A model generated the notes under the pieces. It had not been told where the DNA came from and did no database searches. It saw only the letters and a list, made by a program, of their open reading frames with translations. The translations under genes and the position numbers were made by a program. Positions 16,405 through 27,200 of a stretch of 40,577 nucleotides of DNA are shown piece by piece (position 1 is the first letter of the stretch; every line of letters starts with the position of its first letter). Source of the DNA: Pelagophyceae sp. CCMP2097 (taxonomy: Eukaryota > Sar > Pelagophyceae); assembly GCA_026770575.1 (NCBI GenBank), contig MU657199.1, positions 276,821 to 317,397 of the forward strand. Reading direction: 5' to 3'.

Positions 16405-19400
16405 TCAGGCGCGCGGGAGCTCGCCGAGAGGGACGCGGTCCTCGTGCGTCTTGAACTGGGGAGGTGGCGGCGCATCCGCGTTGTCGTCGAACTTTGGCTT
16501 TGACGCAGCGTCGTCGGCCGGCGGCGGCCGGAGGTGCAGCTTGGCGTTGACGCGCCAAGGTCGCTCGTAGTCGACGTCTTTGTGGCCGCGCACGAAAGGT
16601 GCCATATCGTCCACCGATGCGTGGTCGGAAGTGTCCTTGGCATTGTAAAGCCAGGGCTTGGCGTAGTCCCGCGGCGCCAACTCGCGCGCTGCCGCCGGGT
16701 CGCGCGACGCGCCGCGCGGCGCGCGCGCGGAAGGCATTTCGTCGTCGCCGCCGCCTTGTGCGTCGCCGCGCGGGCCCTCGGCGCGCGACCGCGGGTGCGC
16801 GCGCATGCCGCTTAAGAGCTGCTGCACGGCTTGGACTTTAGTGTTGACCTCTTCTAAACGCTCGTCCGAGACGCTCAGAGGTTCCGGGTCGGGGAAAGCG
16901 CCGCCGCCCACGGACTGGCGCTCCGTGCCACCCATAGACTTGCGCATGCGCGTGCGCCGAGCTGAGTACTCTTCGAGCGCCTTTGATGAGTTCTGCGCAG
17001 CCGTCAGAGGCGCCGCCGGAGGCGACGCCGTCAAAGGCGCCGAAGCGGCCTCCGCCTTTGCCGCTGGTGCAGGCAGCTCACCGAACAGCGCGCCGTCGTC
17101 GACGGCGCCGTCTTCGTCGAACGCCTTGCTTCGTAAATCTTCGATAGCGGTTTTGAAGGCGTCGTTCCCGTCGTCGTCGAACCGAAGCGTCTTTTCACAC
17201 GTCACCGACGCGGGCGCGCGCCGGTCCTCAAAAGCGCAAACGGGCGCCGTCGCGGCGAGGCGCCGGTCCTCAAACGCCGCGGGCGCGGAGCCGCTCTGGC
17301 CGTTGGCGGAGCCGCTCTGGCCGTTGACCGCCGACGCTTTGATGGAAGACACGCCGCTCATCAGTGCGTCGAGCTTCTCCGACGTGCGCACCTTTTGCTC
17401 GCGCGCGTCGAGCTGCGTCTGTCTGCGCGTGGCTTCCGTCTGTTTGGAGTGTCTGCGCAGAGCGGCCTCGAACGTGAAGCGCTGTAAGGCCGCAGTCTCC
17501 GCCAACCCTTGCATTACCCCCAAAGCTTCGGCGCTCAGCGAGAGCGGGAAGGACGTCGTCTCCGGGGCAGAGTCGCCGAGGAGGCGGAGGAAGCGCCGGT
17601 CGAGGTCCGTTTTCAACCAATCTGGAAGCTTCCCCGCCAGGTCGTCGAACAGCGCCGAATCCGCCAAACGCGGCATCGGCGCGCGCGTCTTCGACTGGGT
17701 TCTTTCAGGCGCGCGGCGCGAGCCGTACTGCATGCCGCGCGCGCGGCGGAACTTCGAGCGCTCTTCCTCCAGCTGCCGCTTGCGAGTTTGGTCCTGCACG
17801 CGGTGCCTTTCCGACATTTTCGCATTCTCGCCCTGCACGCGCTCCGTCTCGTGCGCCAGGCGCCTGGCCTCGCGGCGCCACTTTTGCAGCTCGAGGGCCT
17901 AAGGTCGGCTCGATTTTGAGAGCAACCTGGTGGAGAACGAGGTTCGAATCCTCGAGGAACCCTCGAGGACTTCCTACCTTCTTTTTGTCTTCTTGCTGCA
18001 TCATGCGGTGCATGTGGCCCTTGCACCGCTGCGCCTCCTGCACCACCGCCCGCAGCCGGCGCGCCTCGTCTTCAGCGGAGGACTTGAGTTTGGAACACCT
18101 GGCCACCTCGGACTTGGCGCGCTCCGCCTCCTTTCGCAAATTCTCCAGGCGCCGTTCGAGCTCGCGCGCCTTTTCGCGCAAGACGCGAGTGGCCTTGTCC
18201 GTCAAAGCCGCGGACGCGCCGCTCACGGGCTTGCCGTCGAGCGTTAAGAGTTTGTGGCGTTCCACCTCCAAAGCGTTCACCTCCTTTTCCAGCTTGGCCT
18301 ACGGGGATCCGACGGTATTCGACGGTATTCAACGGGCATCGACGGCAAGCACCCGCCTCTCGCCGACGGCGGCCGATATCCCCCCGGAGAGCCTCTGTGA
18401 GGCCGCACACGCGTCTTCCCCCGGCGTGCTCGTGATACTGCGTGTGCCACCGTGGTCTGGGTTCGCGACGCTGCGAATGGCAATCGCGTGCTCGTAGTGC
18501 ACGCGCAGGTTCTCCATGCACTCCTCTTCCATCTCAAGCGACCGCAGCTCCTTCATGGCCGCCAAAGCAGCTTCGTCTGCGTCTTCGCCGTCGTCCGATC
18601 CGTCGCTGTCGGAATTGTCGTCCGAGCCGTCGTCGTCGTCGTCGTCGCCTGCGCCAGAGCCCAGGCGCGGCCTCTGGGCGTCTTCCGGCTTGCCGAGCTC
18701 GATGACTGCGAAGCGATCGTCTCCGTCATTCGGAGCGTCTCCAACCGTCTCCAGCGCGGCGAAAGCTTCCGCGGCGGCTTCGGCGGGCAGCAGCTTGGTC
18801 AGGACGAGGCAGCGGCGGTCGAGCTTGGCGTTTGCCTTTTTTAAGCAGCGCAAGACCTTGCTGGCTTTCTCCGCCTCGAGGAGAATCTCGACATTCTTCT
18901 CCCGCAGAAACTTGTTCTGGTCCCGCAACGAAGCAAGCTCCGCCCGCTCCGCCGCCGCCAACGCGTCGGCGTGCGCGTCGACGACCACGTTCGTCCTCGC
19001 GATGTTTGTGATCTTCGTAGCTCGAGAGGCCCATCGAAACGTGTTCGCAGACTCGTCGGAATCGTCCGAGTTTGGAGACGCGCACGCGATCATGCACGTC
19101 ATCGCCGACCCTCCCAAAGAGTCGGCCAAGACGCGCGTGAGCGCCGAGTCGCGGTACGGCACGTGTCGGCCGACGTCCGCGTCGCCGTTGCGGTCGCCCA
19201 GCTCGACGAGGCGCGCGATGACCTAAGAGGCATTCATGCGGAAGCACGCGCTTCACGACTTGCACCTTGTGAGACTCTCACGACCCCGTCTCCCTGACCC
19301 CGTCTCCCTTTTGGTTTGCCGACCATGGCACGGGCGGCTCACGTTGCCGAGCGCCAGCAGCGACTTGTTGATGCCGATGCCCTCCTTGAGCCGCTCGCCC

Positions 19401-20450
19401 GTCGCGCCTAGAAAGGGAATGTCTGGACCTTCTCACGAGGACGGCAGCGAGCAAAGCGTCGCACCAGTGCGCTTGGCCCTCTCCGACCCGGCGAGGTCGA
19501 CGAGGTGCAGCTTCGAGACCGTGCGCCGGCCGCGCGCCGCGTCGGCCACCTCAAGCTTGAAGCTAGAAAGCGTCGACTTAAAGCCGGCCGCAACCGATTG
19601 CAAGTGCAAGGCTCACGTGAGGATCATGTGGGACCTGCTGGAGTGCGCGTTCATGTCCGTGGCGCCGGTGACGCGCTCTTCTAAGCCTCTTTTCAACATC
19701 TTGAAGACCTCGTGGGCGTACTTGACCGTGTGCTCCGAAAGGCCGTGGATCACCACCCCCGCCCCGGCCCCTGCCGCGTCGCGCACGGCCAGAGGCTCGC
19801 GCGACGGCGAGAGCAGATCGCGCACGTCCTCGTTGTAGACTTCTAAAAGCGAGCACGTGACGACTGCCGTCACACCGACCGCCGCGGCCTTGTCGCAGCG
19901 GTCAAAGACCTCTGCGATCGCGCGGGGCACCACGCCTACGAAGTACCCGTCGGAACGACCACGGCAGAACGACCACGGCATCGTGGCGGCCCCGGACGCA
20001 CCGTCGATGTCAGCGTCGGCTTCAAAAGCAGTGCCCATCGTATACCTAGCATCCGTGCTTTTCGCCGTCGCAAATGATCCCTCGCGGCTCGGACGCACGT
20101 CTTGCCGCTGCCCGTCTGGCCGTAGGCGAGGACCGTGGCGTTGAAGCCCTCGAAGAGGCGGTCGATGAGCGGGGCCGCGGTGGCCGCGTAGACCTCTGCG
20201 TGGCGGCCGGCGCCGCCAAAGACCCCATCCGGAAACTCAAACGACTTATTGCCCGAGAGCCTACGCGGGACGCGTCGAGCTTTGAGAAGCCAACGGCTCC
20301 CGAGCCCGCCCGGCCGGCGTTGCGTGCGAGGGCGCACCGCAAAATGCAATGCTTCTCGTCGATGAACAGCCCCTCGTCGCACCCTCGCTGCACCTCGCCG
20401 GGCAGCAGCGGCCGCACGCGCACCGCGACCTTGACGCGGCTCTCCGCCAT
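16405..20450 (-). CDS. kinesin-4 / chromokinesin-like motor, eight exons, about 1,133 aa
   Basis: Exons 20338-20450, 20099-20260, 19617-20045, 19465-19562, 19343-19407, 18503-19222, 17978-18298, 16405-17898. The motor is N-terminal: [16 protein letters not shown]-loop [12 protein letters not shown] (split by an intron), [13 protein letters not shown], switch I NAHSSRSH, switch [20 protein letters not shown], then [13 protein letters not shown] and [19 protein letters not shown]. Next come an Asp-rich patch, a long coiled coil ([20 protein letters not shown]), and the Arg/Lys/Gln-rich segment seen in kinesin-4 tails ([20 protein letters not shown]). Family knowledge: plus-end motors acting on microtubule dynamics, spindle midzone or intraflagellar transport. 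The C-terminus carries two copies of a YxxPWxxNAK motif. The donor of exon 6 (18502) is the least certain junction. Confidence 0.87.
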
Positions 20451-20650
20451 CCGCGCCGCTCGTTCCAACCAGTGGGGCCAGTGGCACGGACCACCAAACC
20501 AACGTGATGATGCGGTATTATTTTTAGCGAGCGTTGGAAGGTCGCCGCGCGTCGCGCCCCGAGCTGCGGAAACGGAGGGTGACCCCGGAGCACCCGGTCG
20601 TTCGGAGGCTGGTAGTGTCCCTTGGTCCCCGGGGAAGCTCTAGAACAGTG

Positions 20651-22117
20651 TCACTTCATCATAAGATCGTCGTCCTCCGACGCTTCGGGAGAGTCCCCAA
20701 ACTCGGCCTCGGTGTCGTCGTAGTCCTCGGCGTCGTCGTCGTAGTCGCCGCGCGGCACCATTGGTTTTGGGGGTGGTTCTTCGACTGTCCTCGCGGTTCG
20801 GCTCTTCTCGTCCGCTTCCTTGCGCCTTTTATAATCCAACTGAGATATCGCCTCTTCCAATTCAGCGTGCCCAATATCCGCCACCCTGTAAGCCTTGACA
20901 AGCGTCGAGAGCTCTTGGGGCTTGAACCTTTCCAGGTGGTAAATGGCCGACTTGCCGACCTTGTCGAAGAACGCCGCGTCGTTCTCCCCGGCCGTCGCAA
21001 ACGCGCGAAGAATCGTCGCCAGGTGCGGGGCCTCGAAGAGCTTGATCTTCCGCATCGTTTCGGTGGCGATGGCGGCGAAGAGCGCCGGGGCTTTGGTCTT
21101 GGAGTTTGCGTAGGCCCACGCCTAAACCGCCTCGGGGTTACAACACTCTCGCCCCGTCCGTCATCCCGCCGTCTCCCGCCTTTTGTCGCCTCTGGTTCTT
21201 CCGGCGCGGGTCGGGACGAGGCGCGTGAGGTAGGGCACCTGGACCCATCTGATCTTGCCGCTGATCTCCGGCCCAACCATCGCAAACAGCTCCGGAGCTG
21301 TGGCCCCGACCTTCACGAGGCCCCAGCACGTGTTCGCCAGAGCGCGCGGGCCCCACTGCTTGGGGTCCGCCTCGACGCTCGCCTAACAAAAGGGGGGGGG
21401 ACGTTTTAAACGAGGTCCGCGAGGTCCTTCGTCGCAAAAGGCCGGAGCGTCCACGACTCTATCAGCACGCTTGCTGGGTCGCCACAGTCCCCGGCGCTGT
21501 CTTCGCGCCGTCGCGCGGTCGATGAGCTTTTGTAGTAAAGGCGCTTGCCTGGCGTCGTACGTCGCGCACAAATCTCCCAGCTTGTGGAACACTGTAGCCA
21601 CGTTCACGTCGTTGAACTCGTCGCCCCGCTGCTCGTACAAGTCCAGCACCTCCGTCGCGGCCCTGCAGTTGACCTAGGACGGGCGTGCGATGTTGACGGG
21701 ACGCGGAATCGGAGGGTTCTATACCAATCGTTTGTTAATCGTCACGGCGATCTTGTTCTGCTCCGCCTTTGCGATGCCCTTTTCCTTTGCCGCGCCGGCG
21801 TCGCCCGTGGCCTTTTCCACGCTTATGACGTTGTTTTCCCATTTTGCTCCGTCGAAAGCGGCTTTAACTTTCTCCACATCCTTCTCCGCCACAGCCACAA
21901 ACGCAAACCCGCGCGACGCGCCCGTCTTGGTGTTCAGGAGGACTCGCAAGCTGGAGACGGTTGCCACGGCTTCGAACTTTGATCTTATAGCTTCGACGGC
22001 CATCGTTCTTGGCAAGTTCGCCACAAACAGTTCAATCGCCCCCGCCTCCGCGGACAGGCATCGGCACACGCCGCGCGGCAAGACGCGCTCAACGAATCCT
22101 CGTGAGAACGCCTGCAT
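20651..22117 (-). CDS. RRM plus helical-repeat (HPR/FASTK-like) RNA-binding protein, about 414 aa
   Basis: ATG at 22117. Best model exons: 21725-22117, 21458-21673, 21218-21382, 20651-21121. The N-terminus MQAFSRGFVERVLPRGVC is Arg-rich and presequence-like, so organelle import is likely. An RRM follows with RNP2 (LFVANL) and RNP1 (RGFAFVAV). Then come alpha-helical repeats: NDVNVATVFHKLGDL, GPRALANTCWGLVKVG, YLTRLAWAYANSKTKAPALF (rebuilt across an intron), APHLATILRAFATAG, FKPQELSTLVKAYRVADIG. The tail is acidic. Such repeats occur in organellar RNA-processing proteins, often with a RAP domain; no RAP is visible here. The intron at 21383-21457 is a choice: an overlapping frame also reads a repeat-like stretch (LRPFATKDLADL), which would need a frameshift and a 29-bp intron. 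Confidence 0.75.
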
Positions 22118-22385
22118 GACACCCGAAGCAGTGCGCGAGTCTCTGCGTCGCCAAAATAGTTCGCAGAAATAATTAAAGGTTTCGGATCCGGAAGGGCGCT
22201 AGCCAACGCTATGGCACGGCCTCAGGCGCGCGCCAAGTCGCAAACGGACGCCAGTGAAGCGCCGTACTTTAGAGACGAGAGGTTCGCATCGTGTGGACAA
22301 AAGGAGGAGTGAAAAGGCTTTGCTGGAGCATGTGCTGGAATGTGCTGGAGCGTTCGGGCGCGACGGGTCCCGGTTCCAAAGGCGG

Positions 22386-23852
22386 CTAGTCCTTATCTCC
22401 GTCCTCGCCCTCCTCGTCCTCCTTGTCTTCGCCGTCCCCGGTGTCCTCCGTCTCGTTGTCCTCGCCGCCGTCGGATTCTTCGCCGCCGTCGGAGTCCTCG
22501 CCGCCGGCGCACGCACACGGACAGGCCTTGTAGCCGGTGACGCCTGTGGGGCGCGTCTTTCGCTGGTCCGACGGACGCATTGCGAGACGCACCATCGCCG
22601 TTTTCCTTTTTGCACCGATCCCCTTTCTTCTCCCCGGCCCAAACGCAGCCCTTGGAAGCGTCGCTGTCCTTGGCCCACGTCGCAGAGTCCGTAGAGGCGT
22701 CGCAGTCCACGGTGTCGGGGTCCTCTGGATCGCCGCCGTCCTCGCCGCTGTCGCTGCCTTCGCCGCTGTCACTACCCTCGCTGCTGTCGCTGCCTTCGCC
22801 GCCGGCGCACGCGCAGGGGCACGCCTCGAAGCCCGTGACGCCTGTGAAAGCCGGTCCGACTGGCGTTTTCGCGATGCGTGCGAGACGCACCATCGCCGTC
22901 CTCCTTTTCGCAGCGAGACTCGGCCTTTTCGCCGGCCCAGGCGCAGTCCTTGTTTTCGTCGCTGTCTTTTGCCCAGGTGGCAGAGTCTGTTGAAGCGTCG
23001 CAGGCCACGGGGTCCACGGGGTCCTCGGCGTCGGGGTCCTCGGGGTCGGTGCCGTCGACGACGACGAGGCCGTCGGCGAGCGTGCATTTGCCGCACGTGA
23101 CGAGGCAGGCGTCCTTGGCCTTGACCTTGGTCTCCTTTGACTTCTTTTTGCAGTACTTTTCGGGTTTCTTCGCAACCTGCGCAAGCGTCAATCAACAGTC
23201 GCGGTAAGCGTCAATCAACAGTCGACGCAAGCGTCAATCGACAGTCGACGCAAGCGCCAATCGACTGTCGACGCCACGACGCCACGCCACGACGCAAATG
23301 ACAGTCGACGCCACGACGCAACGACGTCGACGCCACGACGGCAAGCGACGGTCGTCGGCGCGCCCGTGCACGGCGGCGAGTCTCCCCCGGGGCCTCCTCT
23401 GATGTCGCCCGCCGTCGCGACGCCCCGACGGCGGTTGTTCGGCCGGGGAAACCTCTTCGGAAAGTCCTCTCGCGCAGTGCCCAGGGTGCCCACGGTGCGC
23501 CCGACGGCGCCTTTGGCCGTCGTGGCTCTGATGGTCCGGGTTTTCCAAAGCCTCATCGGCGCGGTTCCATACCCAACTGCAGTCCTTGCCAGACTTGAAC
23601 TCCCAGTCGCTGGCGTCCTCGCAGGCCACCGCGCGCGAGACGCCGCGGAGCACCTACGCGAGGCCGTTTAAGGCCGTTCGACGACGCGTTGCCGATTCAG
23701 TCGTGGGGGGTTGCGCGCGCATTTTTTGAGTGGAGTCGGTGTTAGGATTAGGGTTACGTTCAAACCGGCTCGGACACCGGCGGGACGGCGAGCGGCTGCG
23801 CGGCGTGCGCGGCGTGCGCGACTGCGAGCGTGAGGGCAACAAAGGCGAGCAT
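22386..23852 (-). CDS. secreted Cys-rich repeat protein, five exons, about 282 aa
   Basis: Exons 23778-23852, 23573-23653, 22891-23176, 22593-22841, 22386-22543. Signal peptide: MLAFVALTLAVAHAAHAAQ, likely cut near Ala. Domain 1: ACEDASDWEFKSGKDCSW, then VAKKPEKYCKKK and AKDACLVTCGKC (the Trp-Val join crosses an intron). Then two copies of a related unit: ACDASTDSATWAKDSD, DCAWAGEKAESRC, GDGVTGFEACPCACAGGE and the same again (GCVWAGEKKGDRC, GDGVTGYKACPCACAGGE). These are separated by Asp/Glu/Ser/Gly- and Pro-rich linkers (EDPDAEDPVDP; SGEGSDSGED). The C-terminus is almost wholly acidic. Conserved Cys spacing suggests disulphide-bonded extracellular modules; cell-wall, matrix or metal-binding roles are possible but unproven. 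Exon 1's donor (23777) is one of three possible. Confidence 0.72.
23183..23274. repeat. four 23-bp tandem repeats inside an intron
   Basis: Copies at 23183, 23206, 23229 and 23252 follow AAGCGTCAATCAACAGTCG plus four variable bases. A CGACGCCACGACGC-type repeat continues to about 23345. All lie within intron 2 (23177-23572) of the Cys-rich gene, right next to its acceptor, which makes that intron the longest of the gene. Confidence 0.85.
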
Positions 23853-24233
23853 GGTGGAGCGAGCATGGTGGAAACAACGCGAAGACTTCAAAAGTTCGGT
23901 TCTGCAACGGAAGTATTTCTTGTAAAACTTGGCAATTTCCCGGCAAAAACTGGTAAAGTTACCCGTCAGTTTTGTTTCCAAGTCCCTTTTCGAGAGCGCA
24001 ATGCACCTCTCTCTAACTTTCCCGGTTTTCCCGCATCCTCGACTCGATGCCAACTCCGCCGTCGATCACGCAGCTGCTCTGGGCCTCCTCGAGGCAGGTC
24101 TCGCCTTAGGGCCGCTCTTGGCATGGCCGAGGCAGGTTTCGGCTGCTCTTGCATGGTCGAGGCAGGTTTCGAGACAATGTTACGAGGTCGCACAATGTCA
24201 ACATGTGTGCAATGGTTCCGGCGTCGGATGCCG
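23853..24233. promoter_or_regulatory. intergenic: upstream of the Cys-rich gene, downstream of the RCC1 gene
   Basis: 381 bp with no gene. The part near 23860-23990 is AT-richer than its surroundings and probably holds the promoter of the Cys-rich gene. Near 24085-24180 the words GAGGCAGGTTTCG and GGCTGCTCTTG/GGCCGCTCTTG repeat two or three times. Confidence 0.4.
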
Positions 24234-27200
24234 TCAGCCGGTCGCGGCGGGTTGCGCCGGCGCCGGGGCGTTTTGGATGCGGTCGAACTTGCCGACGGTG
24301 ATGGGCTGCGATTTCAACATTTCCTTCAACCTCCCTATAACTGCAGAAACGTCGTCGAAACTCCCAAGCGCCCTTCTCTCGCCCCGAACGGGAGTAAAGT
24401 CCGTCAACATCGGCCGCGCGGTGTACGCCGCCGACAAAAGCTCCTTGCACTGCCGCTTGCGCTCTTTTTTTCGATGCTTGACGGGAGCTTTTTCATCTGC
24501 CGGCAGCTCGCGCGACGGCCGATGCGTGCGAAACAGCCGCTTCTCCAAACATTCCGCCGCCGTCGGCAGCGGCGTGCCCGCGTACGTCTCCGCCGCAGTG
24601 ACAGCGTCGGCCTTAGCGGCGTAGTGCACCTGCACGGAGGCGCCGAAGAGCACGGGCGGCACGCTCGCGGGTTGGAGCGTCGCAGAGTGCGGTCTTTGCA
24701 CCTTTGGCGCATACAGCGGCGGCCGCCCGGGCACCGGCACCGGGCGGCGGTACGCGCTCTCGGGCCGCTGCGCATTCAAAGGTCCATCGTCGTCGGCCGC
24801 AGAAGGGTCGTTTGCGGCCACGTCGCACGTGGCTGCCGAAGCCGGCCTCGCGGGGCGAGGGACGTGCGGCGCCCGGATCTCGTGCGCGCGAGAGGCATAA
24901 CCCCAGGCTCTTGAGACAGAGCCCGAGTCGCGCTTCCGCGCGGCTGCCGATTCGCGCGCCGAGGCCTCCTCAACCGCGCGCTGCGCCCGCGGCGACGCCG
25001 GCGCCGAGACGGGCCGCGGGCTCTTCGCCGGGGCGGCGGCGCTCGGGCCGCCCGTGCGCACGCCGATCGCCGCCGCCGAGGTCTGCTTGGGCGGGAGCTG
25101 CATGTGCTGCGAGCGCGTCGTCGGCGCGGCGCGGTGCCGCGTCGCAGGCGCCGATGTCGGCCGCGCAGGCTGCCGCGCGCGCGGCGCCGACGCGCGGACC
25201 GGCCGAGCCGGGCCGTCGTCCTCCTCGAGCAGGCGCTCCGTGGCCGCGTCCATGGCCCTCAGCAGTTGCTCCACAGAGTCCTGCCTCCCAACAGAGGCGT
25301 GGCTGCTGACGTAGCCGCCGTCGCCGGATGCGTCATCGCGCCCGACGACGACGTCGGCGGCGGCGGCGAGCGCGGCGGCGCCGTTGACGGCGGCGGCGGC
25401 GGCGTCGACGACAGCGGCGGCGGCGGCGGCGGCGACAACGGTGTCTTTGCCGCGCCTGTCCGCCGCGCCCGCCGACGTCGCAGCCGGCTTTTCGTCGGAC
25501 GCCGACGAAGACGCCGACGACGCCGACGACGTCGCAGCCGGCTCCGCCGTAGCCGGCTCCGCCGCAGCCGGCTCGACCGCATCCGCAGTGGCCGGCGCCG
25601 CAGTGCGCGCGGCGGGCTCTGGGACAAAGTCGTCGAAGTTTTCGCCGTCGAAGTTTTCGCCGTTGCGCGCGGGGCTCTCTTGCAAATCGTCCAACAGAAG
25701 GTGCGCCAACGGCGGCGGCGGCCTCAGCGGCGGCGGTGCGACGCCGCCGGCGAGCTCGAGGTCGGCGCGGCGCACTTGGGCCCAGCATTCTTCGTCCTTG
25801 AGCCATTTTTCATCGTCGGCAAGCCACCGGTCGTCCGCGCCGGACAACGCGGCCGGCGCGGCGCCGCCGTCGCCAACGGACCGCGCGGGCGCGGCGCCGC
25901 CGTCAGCGGCGGACGCGTCGGTTGCGGCGATGTCTATCCACTTGATGCGCCCCGTCGGCGACGTCGCGGCCCGCGCCGATGGCGCCGCGTTTGCGCGCGC
26001 ATTCCGCGGCGCTCTTGAATTCGGCGACGCGGCCGTCGGCGGCGGCGATACGGTGCGGGCCAGCGACGTGGCGCGGATTGCCGGCGGTCTTAGACCGCCG
26101 AACAATTTTGCAGCTTGGCCCGCCGGGTTGGCTGCGACGCTGGCCCGCCGGTTAATTTTGGTCGCCTCGGCGGCGAGGCGGCGGACCATCAACGTCTTTT
26201 GAATCCTCTTGGCCGTTTCGACTCTATGTTTCCTCCGCAGCAAAACCCGGCGCCGGGAAAGTAAAGACTCGACGTGCTGCACAAGTACCGAGTCAAACGC
26301 CGCGCGGTACCGAGTGCACGTCGCGCGCAGCTGCACCAAGGCCACCTAGCGTAGCGGAGGTTGCGAAAGGTCGCCGGGACGGCATCGAAAGGTCGAATGG
26401 TCGGACGGCATCGAAAGGTCCTTCCGGAGAGCACCCGTGCCTTTCCCGGAGCGCGCTGGCGGACGCGGGTCTGCACGGCGCCGCCGAGGAGCATCATGTT
26501 TGCGACGCAGAGCTTTAAGGCGTCGGCGTTGGCCTCTGCCGAAAACGCCGCGCGTGCGCCGGAACGGTGCTGCTGCAGCTGGTCCACCTGCAAAGACCTA
26601 GAGCGGGAGTACGGTCCGTGAGGGCATTGTGCGACTGCCCTTGCGTGTTTGCCGCAACGGGCCTCTCGAATCGTCGTTCCGACGGCTGTCGTTCCGTGTG
26701 GGGGTTTGCCGAATCGGCGCGGTCACCGGCTGGACTAAAAGTTCGTCGGAGCGGTCCAACCGGCAGGCCAGCGTCACCGCGGCGTCGGCCTTGCGGTGCG
26801 TCAGCGCGTTGGCTTGGCGGAGTTTCGTAGCCGTTTTTTCATCTTGGAAGGCCGCCTGCCGTCTTGCCGCCGCCTGCCGCGCCGAAGCAGGCCGCTTCGA
26901 AGCCGCCGAGGCCGCCGTCGGCGCCGCAGAAGACGGCCTTTGCCTTCGGGGCTCCGCGGGAGCCTCCACGGCCTTATTTGCAAAGGCCTCGTTTGCACCG
27001 GCCTCGTTCGCGGCGCCGAAATTGTCGGCGGCCTGTGCCTTTGCAGCCTGGCCCTTTTTCCCCAAACCCGCCGTCTCCCGGAGATAGACGTGCTTGGCCG
27101 GCTTGACGTGGAGGACCTTTGCCAGCGCGGCGCGTTGGACGGCGTGGATCAGTTTTGTTTGGGCGACTTTATTGATCAATATCTCCACGTCGATGAAGTG

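Noticed and set aside
17890..17961. tRNA-like T-arm (CGAGG, TTCGAAT, CCTCG at 17938-17954)
   Set aside because: The arm is perfect, but no matching acceptor stem, anticodon arm or D-arm lies upstream; it sits in a kinesin intron beside a CCTCGAGG palindrome.
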